Assembly (NCBI RefSeq): GCF_022163125.1 | Contig: NZ_CP091881.1 | Span: 1,922,001-1,986,000, forward strand | Reading direction: 5' to 3' | DNA: 64,000 nt | Source: Paenibacillus sp. HWE-109 | GTDB taxonomy: Bacteria; Bacillota; Bacilli; Paenibacillales; NBRC-103111 | Shown here: positions 32,796 to 42,585 of the stretch, one piece after another | How the letters are laid out: each line of letters starts with the position of its first letter | How positions within the stretch are numbered: position 1 is the first letter of the stretch | Notes under the pieces: model-generated | The model's input: the letters and a program-made list of their open reading frames with translations, nothing else | Database searches by the model: none | Told to the model about the DNA's origin: nothing | Translations under genes and position numbers: made by a program

Positions 32796-32859
32796 AAAGA
32801 AACCGTTCTTTGGTAAATGGAGGTACCACCCACCCACTTACGAAAGGAACGGTTTCTTT
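32796..32859. repeat. 64-bp near-perfect palindrome
   Basis: AAAGAAACCGTTCTTTGGTAA (32796-32816) and the arm at 32838-32859 are reverse complements apart from one mismatch and one bulge. No gene is attached. It could be a miniature mobile element, an IS-end remnant or a transcript hairpin. Bases 32860-32979 show nothing recognisable. Confidence 0.6.
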
Positions 32860-32979
32860 GTACATTGCGATGAGAGGAGAACAAGGTAGCTGTGAACGTA
32901 CTTATGTGTTGAATTGCTGCTGGTTTGGAGGTATAAACAAGCCTTGGCAGGATGAGATCCTCTAGCTTAGCTATCGCGC

Positions 32980-33381
32980 GGAGATAAGGAAACGTCAATC
33001 CGCGATTATAGGGAAATGTGTCATTATAGCGAGTTTGAGGGAACTACAGTACGCTATCATTCTGAAAACCGCCATATTCCACGCCAGAGGGAACTACGAT
33101 CCGCTATGTCACCAGTTTTCCGGCGGAATCAGCAGGTTCCGCTTAAATAGCGGATCTCAGTTCCCTTTCATGTTGCATTTAACCCAGTTTCCGCCATTTA
33201 GCGGATCCCAGTTCCCTTTCATGCTACGTTTACCCCAATTCCCGGCATTTAGCGGATCATAGTTCCTTTTCACACGACGCTCTCTGTCATGGCAAAGCCC
33301 AAAGCGAACTAGGATCCGCTAGTTTGCTGAAAACCGTTATGAAGACGCTCATCTCTTAGGGCGGCAAAGCCGCTTTTCTTA
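32980..33381. repeat. Dispersed repeat family A, full-length copy
   Basis: About 400 bp matching 2581-2688 plus 4519-4763. Core forward copies are at 33039-33057, 33089-33107 and about 33305; reverse copies at 33147-33165, about 33200 and about 33255. No ORF is preserved between copies, so the repeat is noncoding. Bases 33382-33446 show no gene. Confidence 0.82.
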
Positions 33382-33446
33382 CTGGCGCGCCTAATGGTTA
33401 AGCTAGGCACAACTAATTGCTCGTCAGCCCATCTGTGCTGATGACA

Positions 33447-33700
33447 GATAAGAGCCTCCAGAGGCTCTTAATCCGCGGAAACAACTACTTTCGGCGCAGA
33501 TAGAAGCCTCCAAAGACTCTTATTCACTCAAGAAGCTAGCTAATTCGCGCCTCAGCCACAGATAAGAGCCTCCAGAGGCTCTTAATCCGCGGAAACAACT
33601 ACTTTCGGCGCAGATAGAAGCCTCCAAAGACTCTTATTCACTCAAGAAGCTAGCTAATCCGCGCTTCAGCCACAGATAAGTGCACCCAGTGGCTCTAAAT
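33447..33700. repeat. Tandem array of repeat family B (about 115-bp period)
   Basis: Double-palindrome units at 33447-33523 and 33562-33637 are nearly identical, each starting ATAAGAGCCTCCAGAGGCTCTTA and ending in TCCAAAGACTCTTAT. A decayed third unit begins at 33676. The inter-unit spacer (CACTCAAGAAGCTAGCTAAT) is also duplicated. The array lies at the 3' end of the SNF2 gene. Confidence 0.88.
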
Positions 33701-33737
33701 CCGTTTCAACTGCTACTTTCCGCGCCTCATCTCACTA

Positions 33738-36677
33738 TCACCAAGTCTTTCGAAGCGTGAACAAGTCGCGAAGCTCATCGTTGGACAATTCCGTGATCCA
33801 GCCTTCGGAGGTGGAGATGACATTCTCGCTGAGGCTCATCTTGTTCTCGAGCATCTCGTCGATTCGTTCCTCCAATGTGCCTAGAGAGATGAACTTATGC
33901 ACGAGCACGTTGCGCGTTTGTCCCATGCGATAGGCACGGTCGGTGGCCTGGTTCTCCACGGCGGGGTTCCACCAGCGATCGAAGTGGAACACGTGATTCG
34001 CCGCGGTCAAGTTCAACCCGACGCCGCCGGCTTTCAGGGATAGTACGAAGATCCCAGGACCGTTAGCGCCGCCTGCTTGGAACGTGTCAATCATCTTGTC
34101 ACGTTCTGTTTTGGACGTGCTGCCATTCAAGTAAAGCACAGGCTCGTTCCGCTCTGCTTGCAAAACATCAGCGAGTATACGTCCCATGCCGACGTACTGC
34201 GTGAAGATCAGGCAAGACTCGCCTTCATCCCTAAGCTCGCCGACCATGGCTACGATCCGCTCCAGCTTCGCGGATCGCGCAACGAAAGCTTCGCGCTGGT
34301 TTTCATCCTGCAGCGCATCCTCGGAGAGCATCGCTTCTTTCGTCAGCAGCAGCGGATGGTTGCAGAGCTGTTTGAGCTGCGTTAACGCTGCGAGGATGGC
34401 GCCTTTGCGCTCCATGCCCTCGAGCTTCTGCATCCGCTCAAGCAGACTCTTGACCGCCTGCTCATACAGAGCGCCTTGTTCGGCGGTCAGATTCATGTAG
34501 ACCTTCATTTCCTGCTTGTCCGGCAAATCAAGCTGGATCGCAGGATCTTTCTTTTTGCGGCGCAGCATAAAAGGTTTCACGAGCTTCTGGAGCTGAACCG
34601 TGCGCTCCTCATCCTGATGCTTCTCAATCGGGTTGGCGAAGCGGTGTTGAAATCCGCGCTGGTTGCCCAGATAACCGGGATTGAGGAAATCATAGATGGA
34701 CCAAAGCTCTGATAATCGATTCTCAATCGGTGTGCCTGTCAAGGCGATGCGGTGCTTGGCCTCAATGGCTCGGACAGCCGCGGATTGTTTGTTTTGGGCA
34801 TTTTTAATATTCTGGGCTTCGTCCAAGCAAAGGGAACTCCATACGGTTTCTTGCAGTGTGTCTTGGTCCATTAATGCGGTCGTGTAAGAGGTGAGGACGA
34901 TATCCGCCTCTTTCAATTGGGCATTCAGCGCATCTCCGCTTAGTCGTCCCTTGCCATAATGCAGCACAACCTTGAGTTCTGGCGCAAAACGGGCGAGCTC
35001 TTTCTGCCAGTTGCCAAGCACGGAAGTAGGGCAGATAAGCAGAGCAGGAGAGGAAGACTCCGCTTGATGATGCAGCAAGTAAGTGATGAATTGGACCGTT
35101 TTCCCAAGTCCCATATCATCTGCTAGACAAGCTCCCAAGCCGAATTTGCGCAGGAAGCTCAGCCAAGTGAAGCCTTCGAGCTGGTAATGACGCAGATGCG
35201 CGCGCAGCCCCGTCGGAACTTCTAATAAGGTTAGTTCGGAAGGCTGGCCAAGCTGGCGCAGCAGGGCAAGCAGATGCGCGTTCAATTCAACTTCCAACTG
35301 AATGCGTGCTTCTTGCTCTTTTTCTTCTTCTTCGGTGAGGCCTGCGTTTGGCTGCTTAGCGCCGTTCTCAGCTTCATTGAGCAGATGCAGTTGGAAAATA
35401 TCCTGCAAGGACAAACCTTCATCTGGATTGACACTCGCCATCAGCCTGCGGATTTGCTCCAGCAGCGCGGGGTCCAAATAAACCCATTGACCGCGAAATC
35501 GGATGAGGCGTTCGTTGCGGCTTAGAAGTGCCGCAAACTCAGCTTCGCTAAGCTCTGAATCACCAATCGCTATGCGCCAATCGAAGTTGACCAAGGCATT
35601 GAGACCAAACAGCGATTGACCTTTGCCGCCGCCGCCAACATCGGAAGTTACTTTGGCGCGCAAACGCGGCTTCCGCTTCGAGGCAGCTTCCCACCAGGCT
35701 GGCAGCATGACGTGCCAGCCATCTTCAAGGAGGTGGCGGCTGTCTGTGGTCAGAAATTCCCATGCCGCTTCATCGCTTAGCGGTTCAGCCAATAGCTCAT
35801 CCCCATCGCTCAAATTAGGCAAAGCTTCTTGCAATCTTGCTGTCCAGCCAGGGGAGCGATCTTGAATGGATGAACCCCAATCACCAGGCCATGCGCCTGT
35901 GGCTTGTCCATCTGTGAATAGGCGGATTGGCGTTACTATTGCGCCTTCCGTTTTATCCTGCAAGACGAGACGAAGACGCCATTCGTCGTCTTCCTCATCA
36001 GGTTCCAGCAATTGAAGGGCTGGTCGGAAGGGCGTTGTATCAGGCTTCCAGCCGAGCGATTGCAGCCATTCATCTTCTGTATAGGCATTGGCGGAAGCAT
36101 TCGTGGACTTACGTCCGTGAAACAGTGCCGGATATTCACGCCTAAGATCAGCAAGCGCAGCTTCATCGGGATAGTGCTCAGCCGTTACGACTGCGGAGAA
36201 TGCAGCCTGCAAGCCCGATTTCACTTGATTGAACTCAGCTCGACCATAGTGTGATGCCCAATCAAGTTCTTTAAGTTCTGCGGCTTCAACGTCCCAGTTC
36301 CACAGCAGTGTTCCTTCACGGTAAGCTTGGTAACTTGGCACATAGTGGCCTTGCTTGGCGGCTTGATGAAGCAGATGGGCAGTTTCTAGCAGCCCTTTTG
36401 CGCAGCCATTGCCGCCTTCCCACCTTAGAACATCCATAAAACTTGGATCAGCGAAGAACGGAAGAACCATCTCTACGGGAAGGATAACGACAGTGACATC
36501 GCCTGCTGGCTTTACTTCCAATAATGTTCCATAGCAGGAGGGCTCATGCCAGGTGAAGAGCAGCTTGCGCAAGGTTTCACCGGGTAGATCACGTCCATCT
36601 TGAAATCCCCACAGCAATGCATCGCCGGTTTCGGCTAAGGTCACATGGATCGTCATATCATGCAGTTTAGTGATCAT
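33738..36677 (-). CDS. SNF2-family DEAD/DEAH helicase
   Basis: A 979-residue Swi2/Snf2 ATPase. The N-terminal 450 residues resemble the bacterial SNF2-associated region. The motor has ADDMGLGKTVQ (motif I), LDEAQNIKN (II), LTGTPIENR (III), FTQYVGMG, VFHFDRWWNPAVENQATDRAYRMGQ (V/VI). Such proteins translocate on DNA and remodel protein-DNA complexes. ATG 36677 follows AGGAAAGGAAAG and overlaps the stop of the SWIM gene in ATGA, so the two are translationally coupled and probably act together. Confidence 0.92.
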   Translation of the reverse strand: MITKLHDMTIHVTLAETGDALLWGFQDGRDLPGETLRKLLFTWHEPSCYGTLLEVKPAGDVTVVILPVEMVLPFFADPSFMDVLRWEGGNGCAKGLLETAHLLHQAAKQGHYVPSYQAYREGTLLWNWDVEAAELKELDWASHYGRAEFNQVKSGLQAAFSAVVTAEHYPDEAALADLRREYPALFHGRKSTNASANAYTEDEWLQSLGWKPDTTPFRPALQLLEPDEEDDEWRLRLVLQDKTEGAIVTPIRLFTDGQATGAWPGDWGSSIQDRSPGWTARLQEALPNLSDGDELLAEPLSDEAAWEFLTTDSRHLLEDGWHVMLPAWWEAASKRKPRLRAKVTSDVGGGGKGQSLFGLNALVNFDWRIAIGDSELSEAEFAALLSRNERLIRFRGQWVYLDPALLEQIRRLMASVNPDEGLSLQDIFQLHLLNEAENGAKQPNAGLTEEEEKEQEARIQLEVELNAHLLALLRQLGQPSELTLLEVPTGLRAHLRHYQLEGFTWLSFLRKFGLGACLADDMGLGKTVQFITYLLHHQAESSSPALLICPTSVLGNWQKELARFAPELKVVLHYGKGRLSGDALNAQLKEADIVLTSYTTALMDQDTLQETVWSSLCLDEAQNIKNAQNKQSAAVRAIEAKHRIALTGTPIENRLSELWSIYDFLNPGYLGNQRGFQHRFANPIEKHQDEERTVQLQKLVKPFMLRRKKKDPAIQLDLPDKQEMKVYMNLTAEQGALYEQAVKSLLERMQKLEGMERKGAILAALTQLKQLCNHPLLLTKEAMLSEDALQDENQREAFVARSAKLERIVAMVGELRDEGESCLIFTQYVGMGRILADVLQAERNEPVLYLNGSTSKTERDKMIDTFQAGGANGPGIFVLSLKAGGVGLNLTAANHVFHFDRWWNPAVENQATDRAYRMGQTRNVLVHKFISLGTLEERIDEMLENKMSLSENVISTSEGWITELSNDELRDLFTLRKTW

Positions 36678-38233
36678 TCTAGAAGCTTTCCTTTCCTGAG
36701 CTCCTCTTGCAGAGCCCGCAAACGGCTGTGACGTTCTACGAACCCTGAGAAGTATGAGTCCCAACGCTCGGGTTGTTTCATTTTTTTGTATACTTTTTCC
36801 AGACGTTTCAGCAGCCGGGTCGCAGCTTTGTAATCGCGCCGATTTTTCAAACTCACATAATGATCCACCGCTTGATGGAAATAGGGCAGCAGCAGCGAAG
36901 GGTTAGCCTTTTCGATTGGCTGGAGCACACTGACACGGTGGTGAAAGGGATCGTGGCCAAACAGCATTTGCATCTCTAGCCAAGGCTTCCATTTCTCTTG
37001 CTCATACAGCATTTGTTCAATGACACGCAAGGACTGCGGCAGGAAATCTTCGAAAATGCGCCACATTTGTTCCTCGGATTCTGGAACGTGTGCAATGGCT
37101 GTTTTCCACATATTTGCATAGATTTCAAGCTCTCTGGTTCGTCTCGTATTGAAAAAAGAGCTGGATTTATGCAGCCAATCCACAAGGATTTCCCAGTTCT
37201 GAGTTTCAATAAGTAGCGTTAGAAAAGTGATGAATAAACTAGCTGGAGCAGCTTTGAAACCTGGACTTTCTTCTAGCGCTTTCCAGGCCATATCGCCTTT
37301 GGCCATCCGTAAAAGCAGAAAAGCTTTGGCTGCGGCAAGGGAAGGAGTCGGATGTTCATCCAACCATTTATCCAACTCTGCGATCTCTGCAGGAAGGAGA
37401 GAGGCAGCCTCAGGCCCAGGGAGAATCCAATATTGCCAGAAGGTCATATAGATGCCAAAATCATGATACTTCTGACCGGCATCTTCGGCCATCTGTTCTC
37501 TGCAGTAGGCTGAAGTCTGTTGCAGCAGGGCGCTGCTTTCCAATGAACCGACGGCGTCTCCCTGGTTTTTTAGCCAAATTTGCAGATCCTCAGCGATACG
37601 GTAAATTGTTGAAGACGAATAGTGAATAGGACCAGCTTGCAACTGCAGTTCCTTTATTTTGCGCAAAATAAACAAGGATTGATGGAGTTCCCAGTAGGGA
37701 TATTCCCGATCTGTAAAAGGAACAGAAGCCCTGGTTATCGACGCCAAGCTTTTTCGTAAACTTTCCGCATAGGTGCTCTGATCCAAGGACGGTTTGATAG
37801 ATGACGTGTATTGATTCAGCCAGCGATGCCAGCCCGTGACATCCATATTGGGCAATTGCTGCATGGCAGAGTCCAGGTCGGAGCTGGCAGCAGCCCGTTT
37901 GAGATAGAGTTTGGCGTTCATAATTTGCGATGGAAGGTAACCCTGGCGGTCAGCCAGCTCCATCATGACGGCGGCTAGATGCTTGCAAGCATGCTGAACC
38001 GGGCATGTGCATTGGCTCAGACTAAGCTTGTCCAGGTTCAAAGAAACCTGATAGGTATCGGCTTCCTCAACTCGGGCTTGAACAGTGCGCCCTTCAGAAA
38101 TCGTAAGTTGTTTTACCTGTTCCTGCTTAAAATGTGTAAAACCTCGACTTAGTGTAACTTCATTATAGGTGGCGGCTACATACTCGATTAACTTCAACCA
38201 CTGGCTGTCATTTAAAAGGGGAGTAGAACTCAT
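36674..38233 (-). CDS. SWIM zinc-finger protein partner of SNF2
   Basis: A 519-residue protein with a SWIM zinc-binding motif C75-x-C77-x5-C83-x-H85 (CTCPVQHACKHL). The rest is helical, TPR-like. SWIM proteins next to SNF2 helicases are a recurrent bacterial pair with a proposed DNA-binding or targeting role. ATG 38233 follows AAGGAGC; an earlier in-frame start at 38251 lacks a site. Divergent from the germination operon. Confidence 0.88.
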   Translation of the reverse strand: MSSTPLLNDSQWLKLIEYVAATYNEVTLSRGFTHFKQEQVKQLTISEGRTVQARVEEADTYQVSLNLDKLSLSQCTCPVQHACKHLAAVMMELADRQGYLPSQIMNAKLYLKRAAASSDLDSAMQQLPNMDVTGWHRWLNQYTSSIKPSLDQSTYAESLRKSLASITRASVPFTDREYPYWELHQSLFILRKIKELQLQAGPIHYSSSTIYRIAEDLQIWLKNQGDAVGSLESSALLQQTSAYCREQMAEDAGQKYHDFGIYMTFWQYWILPGPEAASLLPAEIAELDKWLDEHPTPSLAAAKAFLLLRMAKGDMAWKALEESPGFKAAPASLFITFLTLLIETQNWEILVDWLHKSSSFFNTRRTRELEIYANMWKTAIAHVPESEEQMWRIFEDFLPQSLRVIEQMLYEQEKWKPWLEMQMLFGHDPFHHRVSVLQPIEKANPSLLLPYFHQAVDHYVSLKNRRDYKAATRLLKRLEKVYKKMKQPERWDSYFSGFVERHSRLRALQEELRKGKLLE

Positions 38234-38360
38234 TAAGAAGCTCCTTGCCAAAATAGTGATGAATGAACGGAACTAACAATCCTCTAAGTATAAAGAGTGA
38301 TCAGGAGATTGTAAATTTGATCAATTCCAATGATGTATATACCAGAATTTAGAGGGGATA

Positions 38361-39938
38361 ATGAAGGCATGTCAAACTGCTTTAGGGGAATCCATCATGT
38401 TTGCTCGTTGGTTGCGTTCGAAGAAGCATATAGAACCGCAAACTGTTCAATCGGCACCATCGACTTCTACGCCGATATCACCTAATCTGAAAACGAATAT
38501 CGATTATATTGAACAAATCGTTGGCTACAGCTCGGATATCATTATTCGTGAAAGTATGTTTCACGCGATTGGCAGACCCATGGCGATTATTTACACAGAT
38601 GGCCTGGTTGATGTGACGATTATCAATGATTTTATCATGAGATCGTTGATGTCGGAATCGATCCTTGCAGGTCCCGAAGATGATCCGCTAAAGATCATGG
38701 AATCTTTTACACTCGCCATTGGCGAAATCAATCAAATCTCTGATATGGAACTGGTCCTCAACCATGTGCTGTCCGGGGATTCTGTTATCTTCGTTGAAGG
38801 CTCGGCGATTGCCCTGGCGGCCAATACCAAGGGCTGGAAGGACAGAGGCGTTTCGGAAACCAGTGTAGAGACCGTGATTCGCGGCCCGCGGGAAGCTTTT
38901 TCAGAATCCATCAGAACGAATTCAGCACTGATTCGAAGAAAAATAAAGGATCCGAATCTATGGTTAGAAACATTTCGGATCGGCAACGTAACGAAGACGG
39001 ATATGATTCTTATTTACATAAAAGGCGTTGCCCGCGAGTCCTTGATTGCTGAGGTGCGGAGACGATTGAACAGCATTCAGATTGATGGTGTTTTCGAAAG
39101 CAGCAATATTGAGGAAATGATACAGGATCAGCAAATAACCGTGTTTCCTACATTATACAACTCCGAGCGGCCTGATGTGATTGCGCTGGAGCTGATGCAG
39201 GGGAAGATCGCGATTCTAGTGGATGGAACGCCCTTCGTATTAATTGCGCCGGCCTTGTTCGAAACTTTCCTTAAAGCATCCGAAGATTACTATCACCGAG
39301 TCGATATAAGCACTTTGATCCGCATGCTGAGGTATGCGGGCTTTCTTATCGCCTTATTGGCGCCATCCCTCTATGTTGCGATTACAACATATCATCAAGA
39401 AATGATCCCGACATCACTGTTGATCAGCTTGAGCGCCCAGCGAGAAGGGACGCCGTTCCCGGCTTTTATCGAAGCCTTGATGATGGAGGTCACGTTCGAA
39501 GTATTGCGGGAAGCAGCGCTCCGTATGCCGCGAAGTATCGGTTCGGCGTTGTCGTTCGTGGGCACCTTGGTTATCGGTCAAGCCGCTGTTGAAGCCGGAA
39601 TCATTTCGGCCGCGATGGTCATTGTTGTCTCGATAACGGCGATATGCAGTTTCGTATTTCCCTCTTATGACTTATCCAATGCCATTCGTATTCTTCGTTT
39701 CCCGATGATGGCTTTGGCAGCCTCCTTTGGATTGGTAGGTATTTTTGTCGGTCTGCTCGTTCTCGTCATGCATTTAAACAGCTTGCAATCCTTCGGCGTA
39801 CCTTATCTGAGCCCGTTTGCGCCACTGGAATTGGATAGGCAAAGAGACGCGATGTTTCGACTGCCTTTCCAAAGAACCTTTTCACGCATTAGCCAAATAA
39901 GCAAGCAGAATGAGGAAGCCAAACGCAAGCCGCAGTAG
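38361..39938 (+). CDS. Spore germination protein, GerA family (A subunit)
   Basis: A-subunit of a germinant receptor in the spore inner membrane, 525 residues. The hydrophilic N-terminal half (about 30-270) carries family segments SEILAGPEDDP-like and IKGVA; the C-terminal half has five or six membrane helices (from about 315) with PSLYVAITTYHQEMIPTSLL and PFPAFIEALMMEVTFEVLREA. ATG 38361 follows AGGGGAT. First gene of an operon in the order A, C, small protein, B. Expected expression is in the forespore under SigG, but I could not identify its promoter. Confidence 0.92.
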   Translation: MKACQTALGESIMFARWLRSKKHIEPQTVQSAPSTSTPISPNLKTNIDYIEQIVGYSSDIIIRESMFHAIGRPMAIIYTDGLVDVTIINDFIMRSLMSESILAGPEDDPLKIMESFTLAIGEINQISDMELVLNHVLSGDSVIFVEGSAIALAANTKGWKDRGVSETSVETVIRGPREAFSESIRTNSALIRRKIKDPNLWLETFRIGNVTKTDMILIYIKGVARESLIAEVRRRLNSIQIDGVFESSNIEEMIQDQQITVFPTLYNSERPDVIALELMQGKIAILVDGTPFVLIAPALFETFLKASEDYYHRVDISTLIRMLRYAGFLIALLAPSLYVAITTYHQEMIPTSLLISLSAQREGTPFPAFIEALMMEVTFEVLREAALRMPRSIGSALSFVGTLVIGQAAVEAGIISAAMVIVVSITAICSFVFPSYDLSNAIRILRFPMMALAASFGLVGIFVGLLVLVMHLNSLQSFGVPYLSPFAPLELDRQRDAMFRLPFQRTFSRISQISKQNEEAKRKPQ

Positions 39939-39968
39939 TGTGAAAAAGTGAATTTCCTCGAGGTGGGT

Positions 39969-41162
39969 GTGATTAATCGACTATTGCTGGTTATATGTCT
40001 GATCGCTGCTGTGCTAATGACAAGCGGCTGCTGGAGCCGCAAAGAATTGAATGCCATATCCATTGCGCAGGGAATCGGCATTGACATAGAAGACAATCAG
40101 TATGTCTTAACCGTTCAGATCGTAAATCCAGCCGATTTTTCTAAAAAACAAGATAGCGCCAACACATCGATTGTTGTGTATTCGGCCAAAGGGATTACCT
40201 TGAATGAAGCTGTTCGTCGATTGACGGCTTCACTCGCTAGGAAAATATTTTTTGCCCATATCCGGATTGTGGTCATCTCGGAGCATGTGGCGAAGCAAGG
40301 AATTGCCAAACCGCTTGATTTTTTGATGCGGGGCAATGAAATTCGTTCGGATTTCAATGTGGTCATTGCCAGGGAAAGCTCAGCGAAAGAAGTGTTAAGC
40401 ATCTTTACCCCGTTGGAAAAAATTCCGGCTAACTACATCTTTAATGCGCTGGAAGTGGCGAATAAGGAATGGTCGCACGTCGCATCCATTAAGCTGGACG
40501 AAGTCGTCAACAATATACTGGGCGAGGGGATGGACCCTGTACTCAGCGGGATTCGGATCAGCGGGGACAAAACAAAAGGAAAAGAAGCAGCGAATTTGCG
40601 GCTTGCGTCACCGTTAGTGAAGTTCGAGCATGCGGGAATTGGCATGTTTAAGAAGGATAAGCTGCTGGGCTGGTTGGATGAAAACGAAGCAAGGGGCTTT
40701 TCACTGATTACGGATCGTGTTCAACGTACTTCAATTCATATTCCTTGTCAGGAAGGAGGCAATATAGGGATTGATATTTCGAATGTCCACACGCATATTC
40801 GCAGTAAGATGATCAATAATAAACCGGAAATTTGGGTGAAAAGCATGGTGAAGGGAAGCATTTCAAGTGTTGGATGCCAGATTGATCTAACCAAAATGGA
40901 GACGATTAACATGGTGAACGAAAAAGTTTCCGAAGTAGAAAAATCGCTGATGGAGAAAGCCATTCAGAAAGCTAAAAGCTTAGGAACCGATGTGTTTGGA
41001 TTTGGCACAGCTGTACACCGCGCGGATCCCACCTATTGGAACCAATACAAGAATGACTGGGACAAGACGTTTAACCAACTGCCAATCCATATTCAAATTG
41101 ATACGAATATCAACAGTACAGGCACGATCGGTAAATCGCCAGTAAATCGTGTAGAGGAGTAG
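39969..41162 (+). CDS. Spore germination lipoprotein, Ger(x)C family (C subunit)
   Basis: C-subunit of the germinant receptor, 397 residues. The lipoprotein signal ends in LMTSGC (about 16-21), followed by the family start WSRKELN..SIAQGIGID. GTG 39969 is preferred because GAGGTGGG precedes it; GTG 39948 has no site. It lies between the A subunit and a small membrane protein gene. Anchored to the outer face of the spore inner membrane by lipidation. Confidence 0.9.
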   Translation: MINRLLLVICLIAAVLMTSGCWSRKELNAISIAQGIGIDIEDNQYVLTVQIVNPADFSKKQDSANTSIVVYSAKGITLNEAVRRLTASLARKIFFAHIRIVVISEHVAKQGIAKPLDFLMRGNEIRSDFNVVIARESSAKEVLSIFTPLEKIPANYIFNALEVANKEWSHVASIKLDEVVNNILGEGMDPVLSGIRISGDKTKGKEAANLRLASPLVKFEHAGIGMFKKDKLLGWLDENEARGFSLITDRVQRTSIHIPCQEGGNIGIDISNVHTHIRSKMINNKPEIWVKSMVKGSISSVGCQIDLTKMETINMVNEKVSEVEKSLMEKAIQKAKSLGTDVFGFGTAVHRADPTYWNQYKNDWDKTFNQLPIHIQIDTNINSTGTIGKSPVNRVEE

Positions 41163-41168
41163 GGAGAG

Positions 41169-41411
41169 ATGGTGCTGGGAATCTGTATACTCGCGATTTC
41201 TATCTTTTTCGCTAGTATTGAAGTTCCGAAACTACGCAGTAAAGGGGCCAAGGGGAATGCAGCCGTTTATCTTATTTTTCTAGGCTTAGGGAACCTTTTA
41301 GTCATGTTAAGAGTATTGGGGCAACCGATTCCTAATCCAGGAGATTGGATCTCTCTGATTATGCAGCCGATCACGAAACTGTTGCTTGCGATGGATCTCA
41401 TTAAAGCGTGA
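41169..41411 (+). CDS. Small membrane protein in the germinant-receptor operon
   Basis: An 80-residue protein with two hydrophobic segments (about 1-17 and 30-48) and no catalytic motif. It begins 6 bp after the C-subunit gene and ends 16 bp before the B-subunit start, inside the operon. It may be an accessory subunit such as the short two-helix D proteins found with some germinant receptors. That identity is inference from size, topology and position. Confidence 0.75.
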   Translation: MVLGICILAISIFFASIEVPKLRSKGAKGNAAVYLIFLGLGNLLVMLRVLGQPIPNPGDWISLIMQPITKLLLAMDLIKA

Positions 41412-41427
41412 AACGGAGGTGCTGATA

Positions 41428-42522
41428 ATGAATGAGATGCTTTCCCCGAGGCAAATGATGATACTTGTCCTTCTCTTCATGGTCGGAACAACCATTCTGG
41501 TCGTCCCATCAGCCTTAGCCAATGAAGCCAAGCAGAATGCTTGGCTTCTCGAGGTGATTGGGACAGGGAGCGGGATGTTTTTCTTATGGTTGTATATGCT
41601 CATTTTCAAGCGGAATTCGGAGAAAAGCTTGTATCAAATGAATGAACAGCTCTTTGGCCGCTGGATGGGCAAAGGGATCAGCATGATCATTATTTGCACA
41701 CTGCTGATTACTTGTGCTCAGGTTTTATATTACATTGGCAGCTTTATTACAACGCAAATTATGCCGGATACTCCGCTTCAAGCTATTCATGTTTTGTTTA
41801 TTATCGCTGTTATGATCGGCGTTAATTTTGGTATTGCCAATTTAGCCCGTACGGCGGAAATTTTTTTTCCGTGGATTATCCTCTTGTTTGTCGTCTTTAT
41901 TTTGTTAATTATCCCAGAGATCAAACCTGGCCAATTGCTGCCAATAAGTGAATTGAAGGGGATGTCGTTGATACGCGGCGCCTTGCAGGTGGTGAACTAT
42001 TCCTACTTGCCCTTATTTATCACTTTTGCCGCTTTTAATTCAGTGGTGGTGTGGAAGCCCCAAATAGGAAAAGCTTATGTCTACGGAGGCTTGCTCAGCG
42101 GCCTGATGCTGATGATCCTTGTTGTGGTAAGTACGACTGTACTGGGCCCGGCAAACACAGAAACGCAAATATATCCAACCTATGTGCTGGCAAGGAAGAT
42201 TAATGTCGGTAATTTTTTGCAGCGTATCGAGGTGATTGTCGCGTTTCTATGGTTCGTTTTTGTTTATTTCAAGCTTACCCTGTATTTCTATGCGATGATT
42301 GTAGGATTCGGGCAAGTGTTTCAACTGCCCAATCAAGGGAAAGTACTTATTTTTCCATTAGGCATGATTGTGACCGTCCTTTCGCTTGTCATCTATCCGA
42401 ACTTTGTCTACAAAAGTAAGTGGGACTCTTCGACATGGACCTCAGAGGCTTTGATTCTGGGACTGGTATATCCATTGATCCTGTTAATGATGTGCATATG
42501 GAAAAATAGAAAGGGCGCTTGA
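41428..42522 (+). CDS. Spore germination permease, GerB family (B subunit)
   Basis: B-subunit of the germinant receptor, 364 residues and about ten membrane helices, a member of the APC-superfamily amino-acid permease-like group. It starts MLSPRQMMILVLLFMVGTTILV, typical for GerAB. ATG 41428 follows ACGGAGGTG. This subunit binds the germinant. The ligand cannot be read from sequence. Confidence 0.9.
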   Translation: MNEMLSPRQMMILVLLFMVGTTILVVPSALANEAKQNAWLLEVIGTGSGMFFLWLYMLIFKRNSEKSLYQMNEQLFGRWMGKGISMIIICTLLITCAQVLYYIGSFITTQIMPDTPLQAIHVLFIIAVMIGVNFGIANLARTAEIFFPWIILLFVVFILLIIPEIKPGQLLPISELKGMSLIRGALQVVNYSYLPLFITFAAFNSVVVWKPQIGKAYVYGGLLSGLMLMILVVVSTTVLGPANTETQIYPTYVLARKINVGNFLQRIEVIVAFLWFVFVYFKLTLYFYAMIVGFGQVFQLPNQGKVLIFPLGMIVTVLSLVIYPNFVYKSKWDSSTWTSEALILGLVYPLILLMMCIWKNRKGA

Positions 42523-42585
42523 CTTTTCATTCTGTAACAAATATAATTACAGTATAAAGTTACTTACAAATAAGAAGTGGCGGTG

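Noticed and set aside
32753..32998. 81-codon ORF on the minus strand after the exporter
   Set aside because: It covers the terminator and the palindrome at 32796-32859, and has no family features.
33447..33700. CRISPR-like pattern in the 115-bp tandem array
   Set aside because: Both the palindromic part and the intervening part are duplicated, so there are no variable spacers.
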